Shown piece after piece: positions 45,735-54,291 of a stretch of 64,000 nt of DNA (the first letter of the stretch is position 1; the number at the start of each line of letters is the position of its first letter). The position numbers and the translations under genes were made by a program. Source of the stretch: Colwellia asteriadis (GTDB taxonomy: Bacteria > Pseudomonadota > Gammaproteobacteria > Enterobacterales > Alteromonadaceae); the NCBI RefSeq assembly GCF_039523295.1, contig NZ_BAAAFA010000001.1:62001-126000 (forward strand), written 5' to 3'. The notes beneath the pieces are model-generated. The model saw nothing but the letters and a program-made list of their open reading frames with translations, had not been told where the DNA came from and searched no databases.

Positions 45735-45766
45735 AAAGCGAGATACTTGTTTAAGTAGCTCGCTTT
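45735..45766. terminator. Bidirectional terminator between pump and choice-of-anchor gene
   Basis: The stem AAAGCGAG / CTCGCTTT, with inner ACTT/AAGT pairing, lies 44 bases after the pump stop and 42 bases after the stop of the minus-strand choice-of-anchor gene. A-rich and T-rich sides serve both directions. Confidence 0.7.
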
Positions 45767-45807
45767 CGTTAGCCGAATTCAGGTTATTTAACCTTACCCG
45801 TTAATAG

Positions 45808-46950
45808 TTACTCGGCAAATGGCTTACGCTTTACGCGAATAAAAGATTTTCTATTCACATAAAGTAGTGCTAATGCTAACGCAAATACCCATAATGTTGC
45901 AGGAGTAGGTACTGGCGTTGGTGGTGTTGAACCTACCGGCGTAAATGGGTTGTAATTAATTTGCATATTACCTTCCCAAGACTTACCAATAACTTGCCCC
46001 CAAATTACCGATGGGTTTGCTTTAATATCAGCATTTGGCGCTAATACACTACCGTATAAGTCTGATGCTAAATTAACTTGGCTAGCATCACCAAAGTTAT
46101 ATAAAATATTATTAGTCATAGTGCTATCTTTATAGCCACCTTTACCAGCAAGGTGTGAGCTTGCCAATACGCCATTAATACTAAGGTTGCTTTGGCTAAA
46201 GTGAACACAGCCAACTTGCCCTTGGCTACATTGACCGCCTTGGTTATTAGATTTACCCGCTATATTATTTGGGTTGGTAATATTAAATAGTATCGTTGCA
46301 TCGTCACTCACCCCTTCAACAAACCAATCTGTGTTTGCATTCAGTTGTTCTTGAGTTACGTTAAAAACATAAACGTTATCACTTGGTGTTGATGTTGGTG
46401 TTGGTGTAAATACTAAAGGTGCTCCAGCTCTATTGCCATCTCTTACCGCATCGCCATGAGTAGTTGCCGCCATTAAATCTGTTGATAATTTATTTAAATG
46501 GGCAAAAGCACTGTCAAAATCTACCGGTAAATCGTTTGCATTAACTTTATTTAAGTTACCAAGAATTCCACCACTGCTACCGTTATCAATAACATCGCCT
46601 GCGTGAACAATATCACCTAATTCTGATGGGTGGTTTTCATAAACATTTAAAAAACCTGAGCCGCCCCACTGATTATTACCTTTAACAATATCACCACCAA
46701 CGACTAAGCTTGGGCCTTCTCCCATGCCTAAATAAGTGATCTCAGCACCTACATCGTAACCACCATTAACAATAAAATCACCGCCAACGGCAATACGCCC
46801 TTCAGTATCTGAAGACGTTACTTTAAAGTCATTTTTAATAAAGGCGTTATATTTGCTCGCATCGCCCAAATCAATGGCAACGGCAAAAGCAGATGTTGCA
46901 ACAAAAAGCCCTAAAGCTAGTGTCATTGCTACGGTTAAAAACTTACGCAT
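45808..46950 (-). CDS. Choice-of-anchor A family PEP-CTERM protein
   Basis: An exported surface protein of 380 residues with a signal peptide (cleavage near AFAVAI, residue 23) and the choice-of-anchor A domain (about 25-335). Characteristic features are ASKYNAFIKNDF and GRIAVGGDFIVNGGY near the start. The C-terminus is a PEP-CTERM-type tail: VPTPATLW, a hydrophobic helix and the basic RKSFIRVKRK. The PEP motif is the PTP variant. A strong AAAGGAAT ribosome site is present. The exosortase must be encoded elsewhere. The role is probably surface or biofilm related. Confidence 0.85.
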   Translation of the reverse strand: MRKFLTVAMTLALGLFVATSAFAVAIDLGDASKYNAFIKNDFKVTSSDTEGRIAVGGDFIVNGGYDVGAEITYLGMGEGPSLVVGGDIVKGNNQWGGSGFLNVYENHPSELGDIVHAGDVIDNGSSGGILGNLNKVNANDLPVDFDSAFAHLNKLSTDLMAATTHGDAVRDGNRAGAPLVFTPTPTSTPSDNVYVFNVTQEQLNANTDWFVEGVSDDATILFNITNPNNIAGKSNNQGGQCSQGQVGCVHFSQSNLSINGVLASSHLAGKGGYKDSTMTNNILYNFGDASQVNLASDLYGSVLAPNADIKANPSVIWGQVIGKSWEGNMQINYNPFTPVGSTPPTPVPTPATLWVFALALALLYVNRKSFIRVKRKPFAE

Positions 46951-47177
46951 GTTATTCCTTTTACGTTATATTAAGTTATTTATTAAGCTGTGAATTAGAT
47001 AAGCTAATTTCACTACTGCCTAATTCTCGCTCGGATGTGCTAAGCAGCTTAGGCAGCTGAAATTTTGTGCGATTATATACTAACCAATAGTAAAGTTCTA
47101 GCAAAAATGACAGCGGTGTCATTTTTTTTATAATGCCAAAAATACAGTTTACTCGTTAATTATTTTACCTGTACTTG

Positions 47178-50021
47178 CTAGCTTTTAATCTTCGTTAGTA
47201 ACTCGTTAATTACAGAGCGTAATTTATGTTGAGGTAATAAACTAATCGCCTTTTGGTATGCCTGATATGCTTGTTCCTTACGCTCAAGTAATGTTAAAGC
47301 GTAAGCAAGATGATAATAAATTTCGCCGTTTTGGGCATCTCGAGCACTGGCTTCACGCAACAAGCCTAACCCCTGTTCAATATTGCCCGTTTGAACATAA
47401 AGCCAACCAAGAGTGTCGTTTATCGCCGCATTTAATGGCATCAACTCGTAAGCTTTTTGAGCGTGGTTAATCGCAACGGTTAACTCTACAGCCTTGGGCT
47501 GCTCTGAAGTAAGCTGAATAACTTCTTTTTCTACTTCTTGTAAATATTTTGCAAGGTGATAGTTAGCCAAATTGTTTAAAAAGGCAGGGTTAGTGTCTAA
47601 ATTGGGGTAATTTTCTAAGGTAGTAATAGCCAATGCTAAATCACCCTGCATCTCAGCTAAGGTACTTAACTGGGCAACGGCCCATTTATCACTAGGGGTA
47701 TGTTCTAACCAACTAACCAGTAAGGTGGTTAACTGTTCCGTTTTTTCTTGCTGACTGTATAGTTGTGCTAATAGTTGTAATTGCTCTCTGCGTTTCTCAT
47801 CTTGATAAAGCTCTTCAACAATTAATGTTGCTTGTTCAAATTGCTCTTGATTGATAAGTACATTAACTTTTAATGATAACCAAGATCGACTATTTTCATT
47901 CTCTTGCAATGCCGAATCTATAATAGTTAATGCTTTTTTATACTGCTGTTGGGCAATGTAGAGCCGTGTCTGTAATAACGGAGGTATAGGGTCTTGCTCT
48001 AAGCTTTGAATACGAGCTATCGTTTTAGCCGCGGCATTAGCGTCCATCACATCAAGCTGCGCTCCAGCTAATACAATAAGTTTTTTCGGCTCTTCATATA
48101 ATAAACCGTACAGTATATTAAGTGATTTTTGCGCTTGAGCTTGTTCGCCTAGCTGAGCTTGTATTCTACTTTTAGTGAGTAACAACGCTTCGTTTAACGG
48201 GTAACCTTGTTCAAGCTGAGTTAATAAAGGTAATGCTAAATCAGGCTGTTTAGTGGCAATATACAAGTTAAGTAACGCTCGCCCTGTTTGAAAATTATTG
48301 TTAGCTGCCAAAGGTGTTAATAGTTTAATCGCTAATGGAAAGCGTCCTTGTTTGACCGCTAAATCGGCATAAAGCTGAAGCGCTAACGCATTATTTGGGT
48401 TAATGGTTAATAATTGTTGGTAATAGCTTTCAACTTCAGTCAATTTTTTTTGTTGTAAATAAACACCAGCAAGTGACAATATTGCAGGAGAAAAATTAGC
48501 ATCAAGTGCCAGTGCTTGCTCAAAAAAGTAAATAGCTTCTTCACTATTTTCACGTGTTTTAAGTGATAACTCCCCCGCAAGTTGTAATACTTCAACTTTA
48601 TCAGGGTATTCATTTAATAAGGCTTGTGTTGTTTGTTGAGCTTGCTCGAACAAACCGGCTTGCAACTGCATAAAACCTAATACCGTTTTATTTTGTAAAC
48701 TACTGTTGATTTTTTCATTAGTTGCACTGCCGTTAGTGTTAGTTTTACTTAGCTCAGCAAGGGCCGTTTCTTGCTGTTCATTCGCTAATAAGCTGGCAAT
48801 ATAATGTTCGCTAATACGCTTGTTATCTGGAAAATTCTTATTCGCTTTTTCCAATAACGTTAACTGTTGAGTTAACAAACCCGCTTGACGATAAATTTCA
48901 CTCGCTAATACATACAGCTCAACATCATTACTATTTTTTGCTAATGCTTTTTCAATGTGAACTTGCGCTTTTTCAATGTCTTGTTCTCTTAGCGCTAGAA
49001 TGGCTAAATAACGGCGAGCACTTGAGTTTTCACCATATAAGTCAAGGTAACGCACAAACTGTTTCTTAGCTGAGTGGCTGTTTTGATTAATGAAATCTAC
49101 CGTTGCTGACAGTAATAAAACGTCTTGATCGTCTTTATGTCTATTATCTACACCCGATAGTTGCTGCTTAACCTCTGATAAAATGATGCGAGCTTGTTTA
49201 GTATTACCTTGCTGAGCAACAATAGAAGAATGCAATAATTTAGCATAAGGGTCATAAGGAGAACTTTCGCGTAACTTCAATGTTATCGCTAACGCTAACG
49301 CCAATTCATTTTGTGCTAAATATAAACCCGCTTGTGAAAATAATGCTTGTTTGTTGTGTTCATCAAGTGAAAGTACTAAAGAAATAAACTGTTGAGCTTG
49401 CTGATATTTATTAAGTTTTTTATAAAGTTCAGCATTAAGTAGTAAAGCTGGAATATAAGTGTCGTCAATCAGTAAGGCTTTATTTAATGACTGTTGGGCG
49501 TTATCGGTATTTTCATTGCGGTACCACAAATCAGCTAAAGCGGTGTGATATTGTGCGCTATTTTCCTGCATGTTAATCGCTTGCTGATAAGCGCTTAATG
49601 CCAGGTCATACTTTAATAAGGCTTTATAAGCATTACCTTGAAAGTAATAATATTGCGCATCAGTATTTAAATGTTTTTGCGCTGTTAATAAGGCTAACGC
49701 CTCTTCATTTTTATCGAGTAATAATTTTACCTCAACCAACGACATGGTAACCGCATAAGAGTCGGCATGAAGAATTTTAGCTTGTTCAAACTCTTTTTCT
49801 GCCGACTTTAAGTTACCCGTTTTTAGTAATATATTACCGAGTAATAAACGTGCAGGTAAGTAGTCTAAATCTTGCTGTAAGCTATTTTTTACCGCAATTT
49901 CAGCTTCAGCTAGTTTATCTTCATTTAATAACTGTAAGGCATGTTCGTAGTGTTTTACAGCCTCGGTTGCCAATGCTGTACAAGAAAGGGTTAATAAAGC
50001 CGAAAAGAGTAAAAAACGCAT
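47178..50021 (-). CDS. PrsT-like TPR-repeat protein of the PEP-CTERM system
   Basis: An exported 947-residue protein with a signal peptide (near ALATEA, residue 19) followed by many tetratricopeptide repeats over almost its full length (for example KHYEHALQLLNEDKLAEAE). It resembles TIGR02917 PrsT, a TPR protein coupled to PEP-CTERM/exosortase loci. No lipobox is seen, though PrsT is often a lipoprotein. It is the upstream neighbour of the choice-of-anchor gene on the same strand, 227 bases apart. It probably scaffolds polysaccharide or PEP-CTERM export. A remote TPR of another type is the alternative. Confidence 0.78.
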   Translation of the reverse strand: MRFLLFSALLTLSCTALATEAVKHYEHALQLLNEDKLAEAEIAVKNSLQQDLDYLPARLLLGNILLKTGNLKSAEKEFEQAKILHADSYAVTMSLVEVKLLLDKNEEALALLTAQKHLNTDAQYYYFQGNAYKALLKYDLALSAYQQAINMQENSAQYHTALADLWYRNENTDNAQQSLNKALLIDDTYIPALLLNAELYKKLNKYQQAQQFISLVLSLDEHNKQALFSQAGLYLAQNELALALAITLKLRESSPYDPYAKLLHSSIVAQQGNTKQARIILSEVKQQLSGVDNRHKDDQDVLLLSATVDFINQNSHSAKKQFVRYLDLYGENSSARRYLAILALREQDIEKAQVHIEKALAKNSNDVELYVLASEIYRQAGLLTQQLTLLEKANKNFPDNKRISEHYIASLLANEQQETALAELSKTNTNGSATNEKINSSLQNKTVLGFMQLQAGLFEQAQQTTQALLNEYPDKVEVLQLAGELSLKTRENSEEAIYFFEQALALDANFSPAILSLAGVYLQQKKLTEVESYYQQLLTINPNNALALQLYADLAVKQGRFPLAIKLLTPLAANNNFQTGRALLNLYIATKQPDLALPLLTQLEQGYPLNEALLLTKSRIQAQLGEQAQAQKSLNILYGLLYEEPKKLIVLAGAQLDVMDANAAAKTIARIQSLEQDPIPPLLQTRLYIAQQQYKKALTIIDSALQENENSRSWLSLKVNVLINQEQFEQATLIVEELYQDEKRREQLQLLAQLYSQQEKTEQLTTLLVSWLEHTPSDKWAVAQLSTLAEMQGDLALAITTLENYPNLDTNPAFLNNLANYHLAKYLQEVEKEVIQLTSEQPKAVELTVAINHAQKAYELMPLNAAINDTLGWLYVQTGNIEQGLGLLREASARDAQNGEIYYHLAYALTLLERKEQAYQAYQKAISLLPQHKLRSVINELLTKIKS

Positions 50022-50110
50022 TAATTTATATCCATTAAAAAATCACAATATCGAAAACAGTCAGCACACTTAATCACCTTTGAGTAAACACTAACCAACC
50101 TGAGATCGGC

Positions 50111-50503
50111 TTAACAAAGTATGTCTTGTAACCACTGTTTAGCTTCTTCGTCTGAGGTAAAAAATTTAAAATTCAACCCCGCTTGCTCATAAGCTTTTGT
50201 ACATAAACTTTTGGTCGAGTTAGGCACATCACTACCTGCTAAGTTTATGGCAACCGCTTTAGTGTTACCTTTTTTTAAAAAGGCAACATGATAATCTAAA
50301 GCCTCGGCAACACTTATTGCTTCCCCCAGGGGAACTAACAGTACGGCATAGTTATTAAAATCAACCAATGTCACTGCTGCTATTAGATCTTGATGTAATA
50401 GGTGAAAGTATTCAATATTCCACGGACCAACACTACGAATAGTAATGATATTATTTTCAACAGTAATCTCTTTCGCGCCATGTACTGAAAATGCAGTAGA
50501 CAT
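50111..50503 (-). CDS. Small STAS/SpoIIAA-like protein of unknown function
   Basis: The protein has 130 residues, is soluble and has no signal peptide. The alternating beta-alpha pattern (NIITIRSVGPWNIEYFHLL and FNNYAVLLVPLG) resembles the SpoIIAA-like/STAS fold often seen as small signalling or regulatory proteins. No catalytic motif is apparent. A strong GAAGGA ribosome site precedes the ATG. It lies next to the PrsT-like gene on the same strand but is probably separately transcribed. The function is unknown. Confidence 0.6.
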   Translation of the reverse strand: MSTAFSVHGAKEITVENNIITIRSVGPWNIEYFHLLHQDLIAAVTLVDFNNYAVLLVPLGEAISVAEALDYHVAFLKKGNTKAVAINLAGSDVPNSTKSLCTKAYEQAGLNFKFFTSDEEAKQWLQDILC

Positions 50504-50636
50504 ATTTATCCTTCAATTTGTCAATAATCGATAACAGTGAAAGAAACCATTTTACGCTAGCTCAGGAAGATACTCAATTAAGATAATTTTTGTTAAACTA
50601 GCGCAAACCTTTCACTTTCATTTAAATTGAGATTTC

Positions 50637-51131
50637 ATGGAAAATGCTATAACTGAGTCTTTCCCGCGCGCAGGATTTCGCCGACGCTTTGCCTCTTGGG
50701 TTTATGATTTATTAATCATTATTGCGATATTTATGCTATCTGGTTATGTCTGCGTTGCACTCTTTGTTTTGCTTGATCACCTTGGCCTTATTAATATTGT
50801 TCGTAATGACTTTGATATAGACTGGAACGCTTCACATATCATGTACCGCATTGCTTTTAATAGCTGGGGAGTAGCTTGGGTTTGTGGCTTTTTCATTTAC
50901 TTTTGGTCACGAAAAGGACAAACACTTGGTATGAGAGCCTGGCGTTTACGCGTACAAAACCTTGACGGTTCACTGATCAGCTCAAAAACAGCAATTAAAC
51001 GTTTATTAACAACCCTATTCGGTTTGGGCAATATTACCGTATTATTTGATCGAAAAAACAAACTGAGCTTGCAAGACCGATTAACCACTACTGAAGTGGT
51101 CGTATTATCACTTGAAGCTAATAGTGATTGA
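50637..51131 (+). CDS. RDD family membrane protein
   Basis: An integral membrane protein of 164 residues with RDD signatures: AGFRRRFASWVYD near the start and GMRAWRLRV with DGS in the second half. Three TM helices are likely. RDD proteins are proposed Na+/H+ transporters or membrane partners. It is divergent from the small STAS-like gene. No operon partner is visible. Confidence 0.87.
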   Translation: MENAITESFPRAGFRRRFASWVYDLLIIIAIFMLSGYVCVALFVLLDHLGLINIVRNDFDIDWNASHIMYRIAFNSWGVAWVCGFFIYFWSRKGQTLGMRAWRLRVQNLDGSLISSKTAIKRLLTTLFGLGNITVLFDRKNKLSLQDRLTTTEVVVLSLEANSD

Positions 51132-51135
51132 TTAT

Positions 51136-51177
51136 AAAAAAATTCGTGAGTAAGTGACAATTAGATAACTTACTCAC
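51136..51177 (-). terminator. Terminator of the first small-protein gene
   Basis: A 10-bp stem GTGAGTAAGT / ACTTACTCAC with a 12-base loop includes the stop codon of the minus-strand gene. It is followed on the minus strand by a U tract (plus-strand A run 51136-51142). Confidence 0.75.
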
Positions 51178-51412
51178 TCCCGTTATTATGCTGGGCCTTA
51201 TTTTTATCACCGCTCAAGGCTTTTTTCATGCGCATACTCATGCTGATATCCATACCGCTGGCAGAAGGTAAGTTGTCTTTATCAAGCGGGATATCTGTAT
51301 CATTCTCTGACAAATGCGTTAATATCGCATTAAGCTGCTGTGTTCTGATCAATTCCAGCCACTTAGCCCTATTACGAGAAGCAATACCAATAGTATAATT
51401 ATTTATACGCAT
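51170..51412 (-). CDS. Small protein of unknown function (copy 1)
   Basis: The product has 80 residues and is not recognised. The first half has a basic helical segment (NRAKWLELIRTQQLNAILTH). An acidic linker DTDIPLDKDNLPSASG and a Met-rich stretch MDISMSMRMKK follow. There is no signal peptide. A GGGGGGAAC ribosome site precedes the ATG. Residues about 26-62 occur again, almost unchanged, at 58781-58961. It sits downstream of a beta-propeller lipoprotein gene, separated by the conserved 85-bp block. It could be a regulator or adaptor of the island, but there is no evidence for a role. Confidence 0.7.
   Translation of the reverse strand: MRINNYTIGIASRNRAKWLELIRTQQLNAILTHLSENDTDIPLDKDNLPSASGMDISMSMRMKKALSGDKNKAQHNNGSE
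51223..51340. repeat. 118-bp repeat S, copy 1
   Basis: This segment is inside the small-protein gene and matches 58843-58960. The first 61 bases (51223-51283) are identical in both copies. The remainder differs mostly in silent or conservative positions. Confidence 0.88.
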
Positions 51413-51461
51413 TACAAAGTTCCCCCCTTTATTTGTGATTTTTAGCTAACGGCGTTAACTT

Positions 51462-51475
51462 ACTTACCGGTAAGT
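51462..51475. promoter_or_regulatory. Perfect 14-bp palindrome upstream of the small-protein gene
   Basis: ACTTACCGGTAAGT is a perfect palindrome about 50 bases upstream of the small-protein start. It may be a binding site; nothing identifies the protein. Confidence 0.3.
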
Positions 51476-51480
51476 CCCTC

Positions 51481-51565
51481 TCAAAGTACCCTGTGAGTAA
51501 GTACACCACAGGGCTGGCACTTCCTTTGCTCATGTTATGCATTATTATCGTCCTTGTGCTGCTAA
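51481..51565. repeat. 85-bp repeat R, copy 1
   Basis: This block matches 58389-58473 at 80 of 85 positions. It covers the last codons (LAAQGR-stop) of the beta-propeller lipoprotein and its 3' flank, including the hairpin CCCTGTG / CACAGGG (51489-51513). Confidence 0.85.
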
Positions 51566-52618
51566 GTTTGTAATCGCTATTGGACCTAATGTATTCAGGC
51601 CCCAAATACCACTTTCTTTTACTATTGCCTCTGCTTGCTCAGCGGTCACTATATTTTTTGTTCTTATGATACGCTTGGAAGGATAGAAACCGTTTTTACC
51701 ACGTTCTTTTGAAAATTTTGCTACAAACTCCAATTGATAATCCTCTTCTGGAGAAAAAATAACGCCATTACCTTCCCCTATTTCTGAATGCTCTATTTCG
51801 GGATTGGCAATATTGACCCAATGAAAATGTGCTTTCGGCCTAGCATGAGTCATAAACGCTAAATATTTGCCATCCGGTGAAATACGGTGGTTTTTCATCT
51901 CCCACGCTCTTGGGAAACCAAAGTTCACTTTGCGTACTATCTCGCCATTAAATGTATGAATCCAAAAGCCATCGTGCTTTATCGCTAAAAACTCTTTATC
52001 ACCGGGCAGTAAAAACAACTCCTCTGAGTAAATTATTTTACGTTGTGTAAGTGTGGCTGTGGATACGTTGTAATTGTAATGTTTACCATCTGCATAAAAA
52101 ATCACATTGTCACTGTCTAAGGTCCAGTTAAACCAAGGGTAGCCACCACCGCCTGACATGGTAATGAGCTTTTTCTCTTTGGTGTCGTATAACTGGCGCG
52201 TCGCTCTGTTATTTAAATACCCTGAAATAGCGATATAGCGGTTATCTGGTGAGCGAGCAGGTGGATGCAATCCCGCAGGCTCCAGTTGGGTAAAAATTTT
52301 TTCAGGAATAATACGGCGTCTATCTGAGCCGTCTAAGCGCGATGACCAAAGTGTTCTTGTTTCGCTGTATTTGTATTTATTCCAAAACATTAACCGCGGG
52401 GTCGAAAAAGTATCTGCATCACCATACACTTCTTCACGAATTTCCATTGGCCATTCAGGGTGATTTTTATGCTCTTTAGCCCACGGGTATTTAGCAAGTT
52501 CGGCCTGAAGTTCGGCCTGAGTTTGCGATGATGATGGCTCTGAGCAAGCATTAAGCAATACGCTCATGCAAAGCGCTAATATAACAATAGGCGCGCTGCG
52601 GTGTGATATAGGTGTCAC
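51545..52618 (-). CDS. Lipoprotein with TolB/WD40-like beta-propeller
   Basis: The protein has 357 residues. A lipoprotein signal peptide ends with lipobox LNAC, with Cys near residue 25. The rest is a TolB-like/PD40 beta-propeller with repeated segments (RSPDNRYIAISGY, WTLDSDNVIFYADG, RISPDGKYLAFMTH). The start is a GTG with AAAGGA upstream. The propeller is similar to the N-terminal part of the MORN lipoprotein at 54292 (WSSRLDGSD against WSIKIDGTD). It probably sits in the periplasm or on the outer membrane. The function is unknown; an immunity- or sensor-like role is only a guess. Confidence 0.75.
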   Translation of the reverse strand: MTPISHRSAPIVILALCMSVLLNACSEPSSSQTQAELQAELAKYPWAKEHKNHPEWPMEIREEVYGDADTFSTPRLMFWNKYKYSETRTLWSSRLDGSDRRRIIPEKIFTQLEPAGLHPPARSPDNRYIAISGYLNNRATRQLYDTKEKKLITMSGGGGYPWFNWTLDSDNVIFYADGKHYNYNVSTATLTQRKIIYSEELFLLPGDKEFLAIKHDGFWIHTFNGEIVRKVNFGFPRAWEMKNHRISPDGKYLAFMTHARPKAHFHWVNIANPEIEHSEIGEGNGVIFSPEEDYQLEFVAKFSKERGKNGFYPSKRIIRTKNIVTAEQAEAIVKESGIWGLNTLGPIAITNLAAQGR

Positions 52619-52813
52619 TTTAAAGAAGTCCTTTTCTTATTATCAATTTTAAAAGAAAACCGTAATATTAGTTATAAATACTAAGCAGCCTAAATAGAAG
52701 TTAACGATACAGAAAGCTTACGCCCTCCTTAACAACAAGTAGATTAATAGCTACCACTTTACTCAAAAATAAAATAGTAGCTAAAAACGAGGAGCTATTA
52801 ATTTATGTAACTA

Positions 52814-54055
52814 TTATTCGTATACATGGAGAGAATATTTTTGTAAAAATGCCAAGTTTTCTTTTTCTGATTGTAATCTTTTTACCTTAGTATCAGAGCC
52901 ATACCAGTGTATTTCGCCTTGAAAATCCTCATCAAATGGTAACGCTATAAAAGAAGAGTTCTCTGAGCCTATCGCAGTATTAGGGTCATGCCAAAAAAGG
53001 TTAGTACCTTGTGATTTAACTCTTCCAGACCTCCCTATAACAAGGTAATGATAATATTTCCAATCAGGACAACCACCAAAAACAAACGCGTCTATTCCCT
53101 TAGACATACTAAGTGTGTTGTTCATTTGCTCATTGAAAAATATTCCTCCTGGACCATCTGTTTGCCCCCCCTTTAAACGAAACGTGCAGCTTAAATCAAG
53201 GTTATGCGCATTAATAAAATCTTTCCAGTAACTGATGTTCCTAGACCACAACGCCTGCCTTTTTTGACGTTTCTCTAAAATATTTTGCTCACGTTTATTT
53301 TCTAAAGCTAGTAAAAATGCCTCATCAACAACGTTACCATTTATGTAACCTTTAGCACCTTCAGAGCGAAGTAAATCGATAGCATCAGGCATATCATTTT
53401 TAATAGCGAGACCCAAAGCCGTATTACCAGCGATTGTTTTAGGGTTTAGGTCGGCGCCATTTTTTATAAAAGCTTTAATATGCTTGAGATCACCACTCTT
53501 CAATATTGCATACATTAATGGGGTTTCCCCATTACTGTTTGCATGATTTATATCAACGCCGAAACTTAATAATCGGGCAATATACAACTCTAATGCTCCC
53601 GATTTCAAATAGCTGTTCGGTTGTAAACTACCAAAATGATATAAGAGATGAAATGCATTCTCTCCTTGATCGTTTTCATAGTGATAATCGCAGCCTACGC
53701 TTGCCATATAGCTGATTAGATTTATCGGTGGTACACTTTTTTCTTTTAAAGTACTCATACATACCGGTAAAGCCTGCTTACTAACTTTGCAATTAACATC
53801 AAGCTCAGAATCGGCTATATACTGTACTAAACCGAGGTTGTTTTTATCAACAGCCTGCTTAAGCGTTGAGCAATTTTTAGCGATTTTTTCGTCATCTAAA
53901 TACTCTTGTAACGTAGGCGTAACTTCTTTTCCTCCTCGCATAAGTTCTACGTCTACAACTCGTTCAAAATATTCAGGGGTATTTTTTTGATAATACGAAT
54001 AGCTTGCGCTAGCTATAAACGCCAGTAATAAAAAAGCTAATATTATTTTTTTCAT
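52814..54055 (-). CDS. Exported ankyrin-repeat protein with an unassigned C-terminal domain
   Basis: The protein has 413 residues with a signal peptide or signal anchor (about 1-20). Ankyrin repeats span about 55-245, clearest in NSNGETPLMYAILKSGD and TIAGNTALGLAIKNDMPD. The C-terminal 150 residues (WKDFINAHNLDLSCTFRL... to the end) are compact with several Trp and Gly, and I cannot place them. A strong AAGGAAT ribosome site is present. It lies on the same strand as the propeller lipoprotein. An envelope protein-interaction role is inferred; ankyrin proteins are common in toxin-immunity islands. Confidence 0.78.
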   Translation of the reverse strand: MKKIILAFLLLAFIASASYSYYQKNTPEYFERVVDVELMRGGKEVTPTLQEYLDDEKIAKNCSTLKQAVDKNNLGLVQYIADSELDVNCKVSKQALPVCMSTLKEKSVPPINLISYMASVGCDYHYENDQGENAFHLLYHFGSLQPNSYLKSGALELYIARLLSFGVDINHANSNGETPLMYAILKSGDLKHIKAFIKNGADLNPKTIAGNTALGLAIKNDMPDAIDLLRSEGAKGYINGNVVDEAFLLALENKREQNILEKRQKRQALWSRNISYWKDFINAHNLDLSCTFRLKGGQTDGPGGIFFNEQMNNTLSMSKGIDAFVFGGCPDWKYYHYLVIGRSGRVKSQGTNLFWHDPNTAIGSENSSFIALPFDEDFQGEIHWYGSDTKVKRLQSEKENLAFLQKYSLHVYE

Positions 54056-54291
54056 TTGTTATTCCTTAACATTATTATGCCAATATATGACATATTCCGT
54101 TGTCATTTGCGCAAGCTATAAATACTTTGTTAGAAGTAATTTCTGCAAAGTAAAGTCATAGCTTGCTGTTGTGTAATTTTTTCATTTATAAACAGTTAGA
54201 TATAATATACCATCCTGATATTGAATAACATTAGAACGAATATTATTCAAAAGTCATGTAAGACACGGAAACATTTTATAAAGGATTATTT

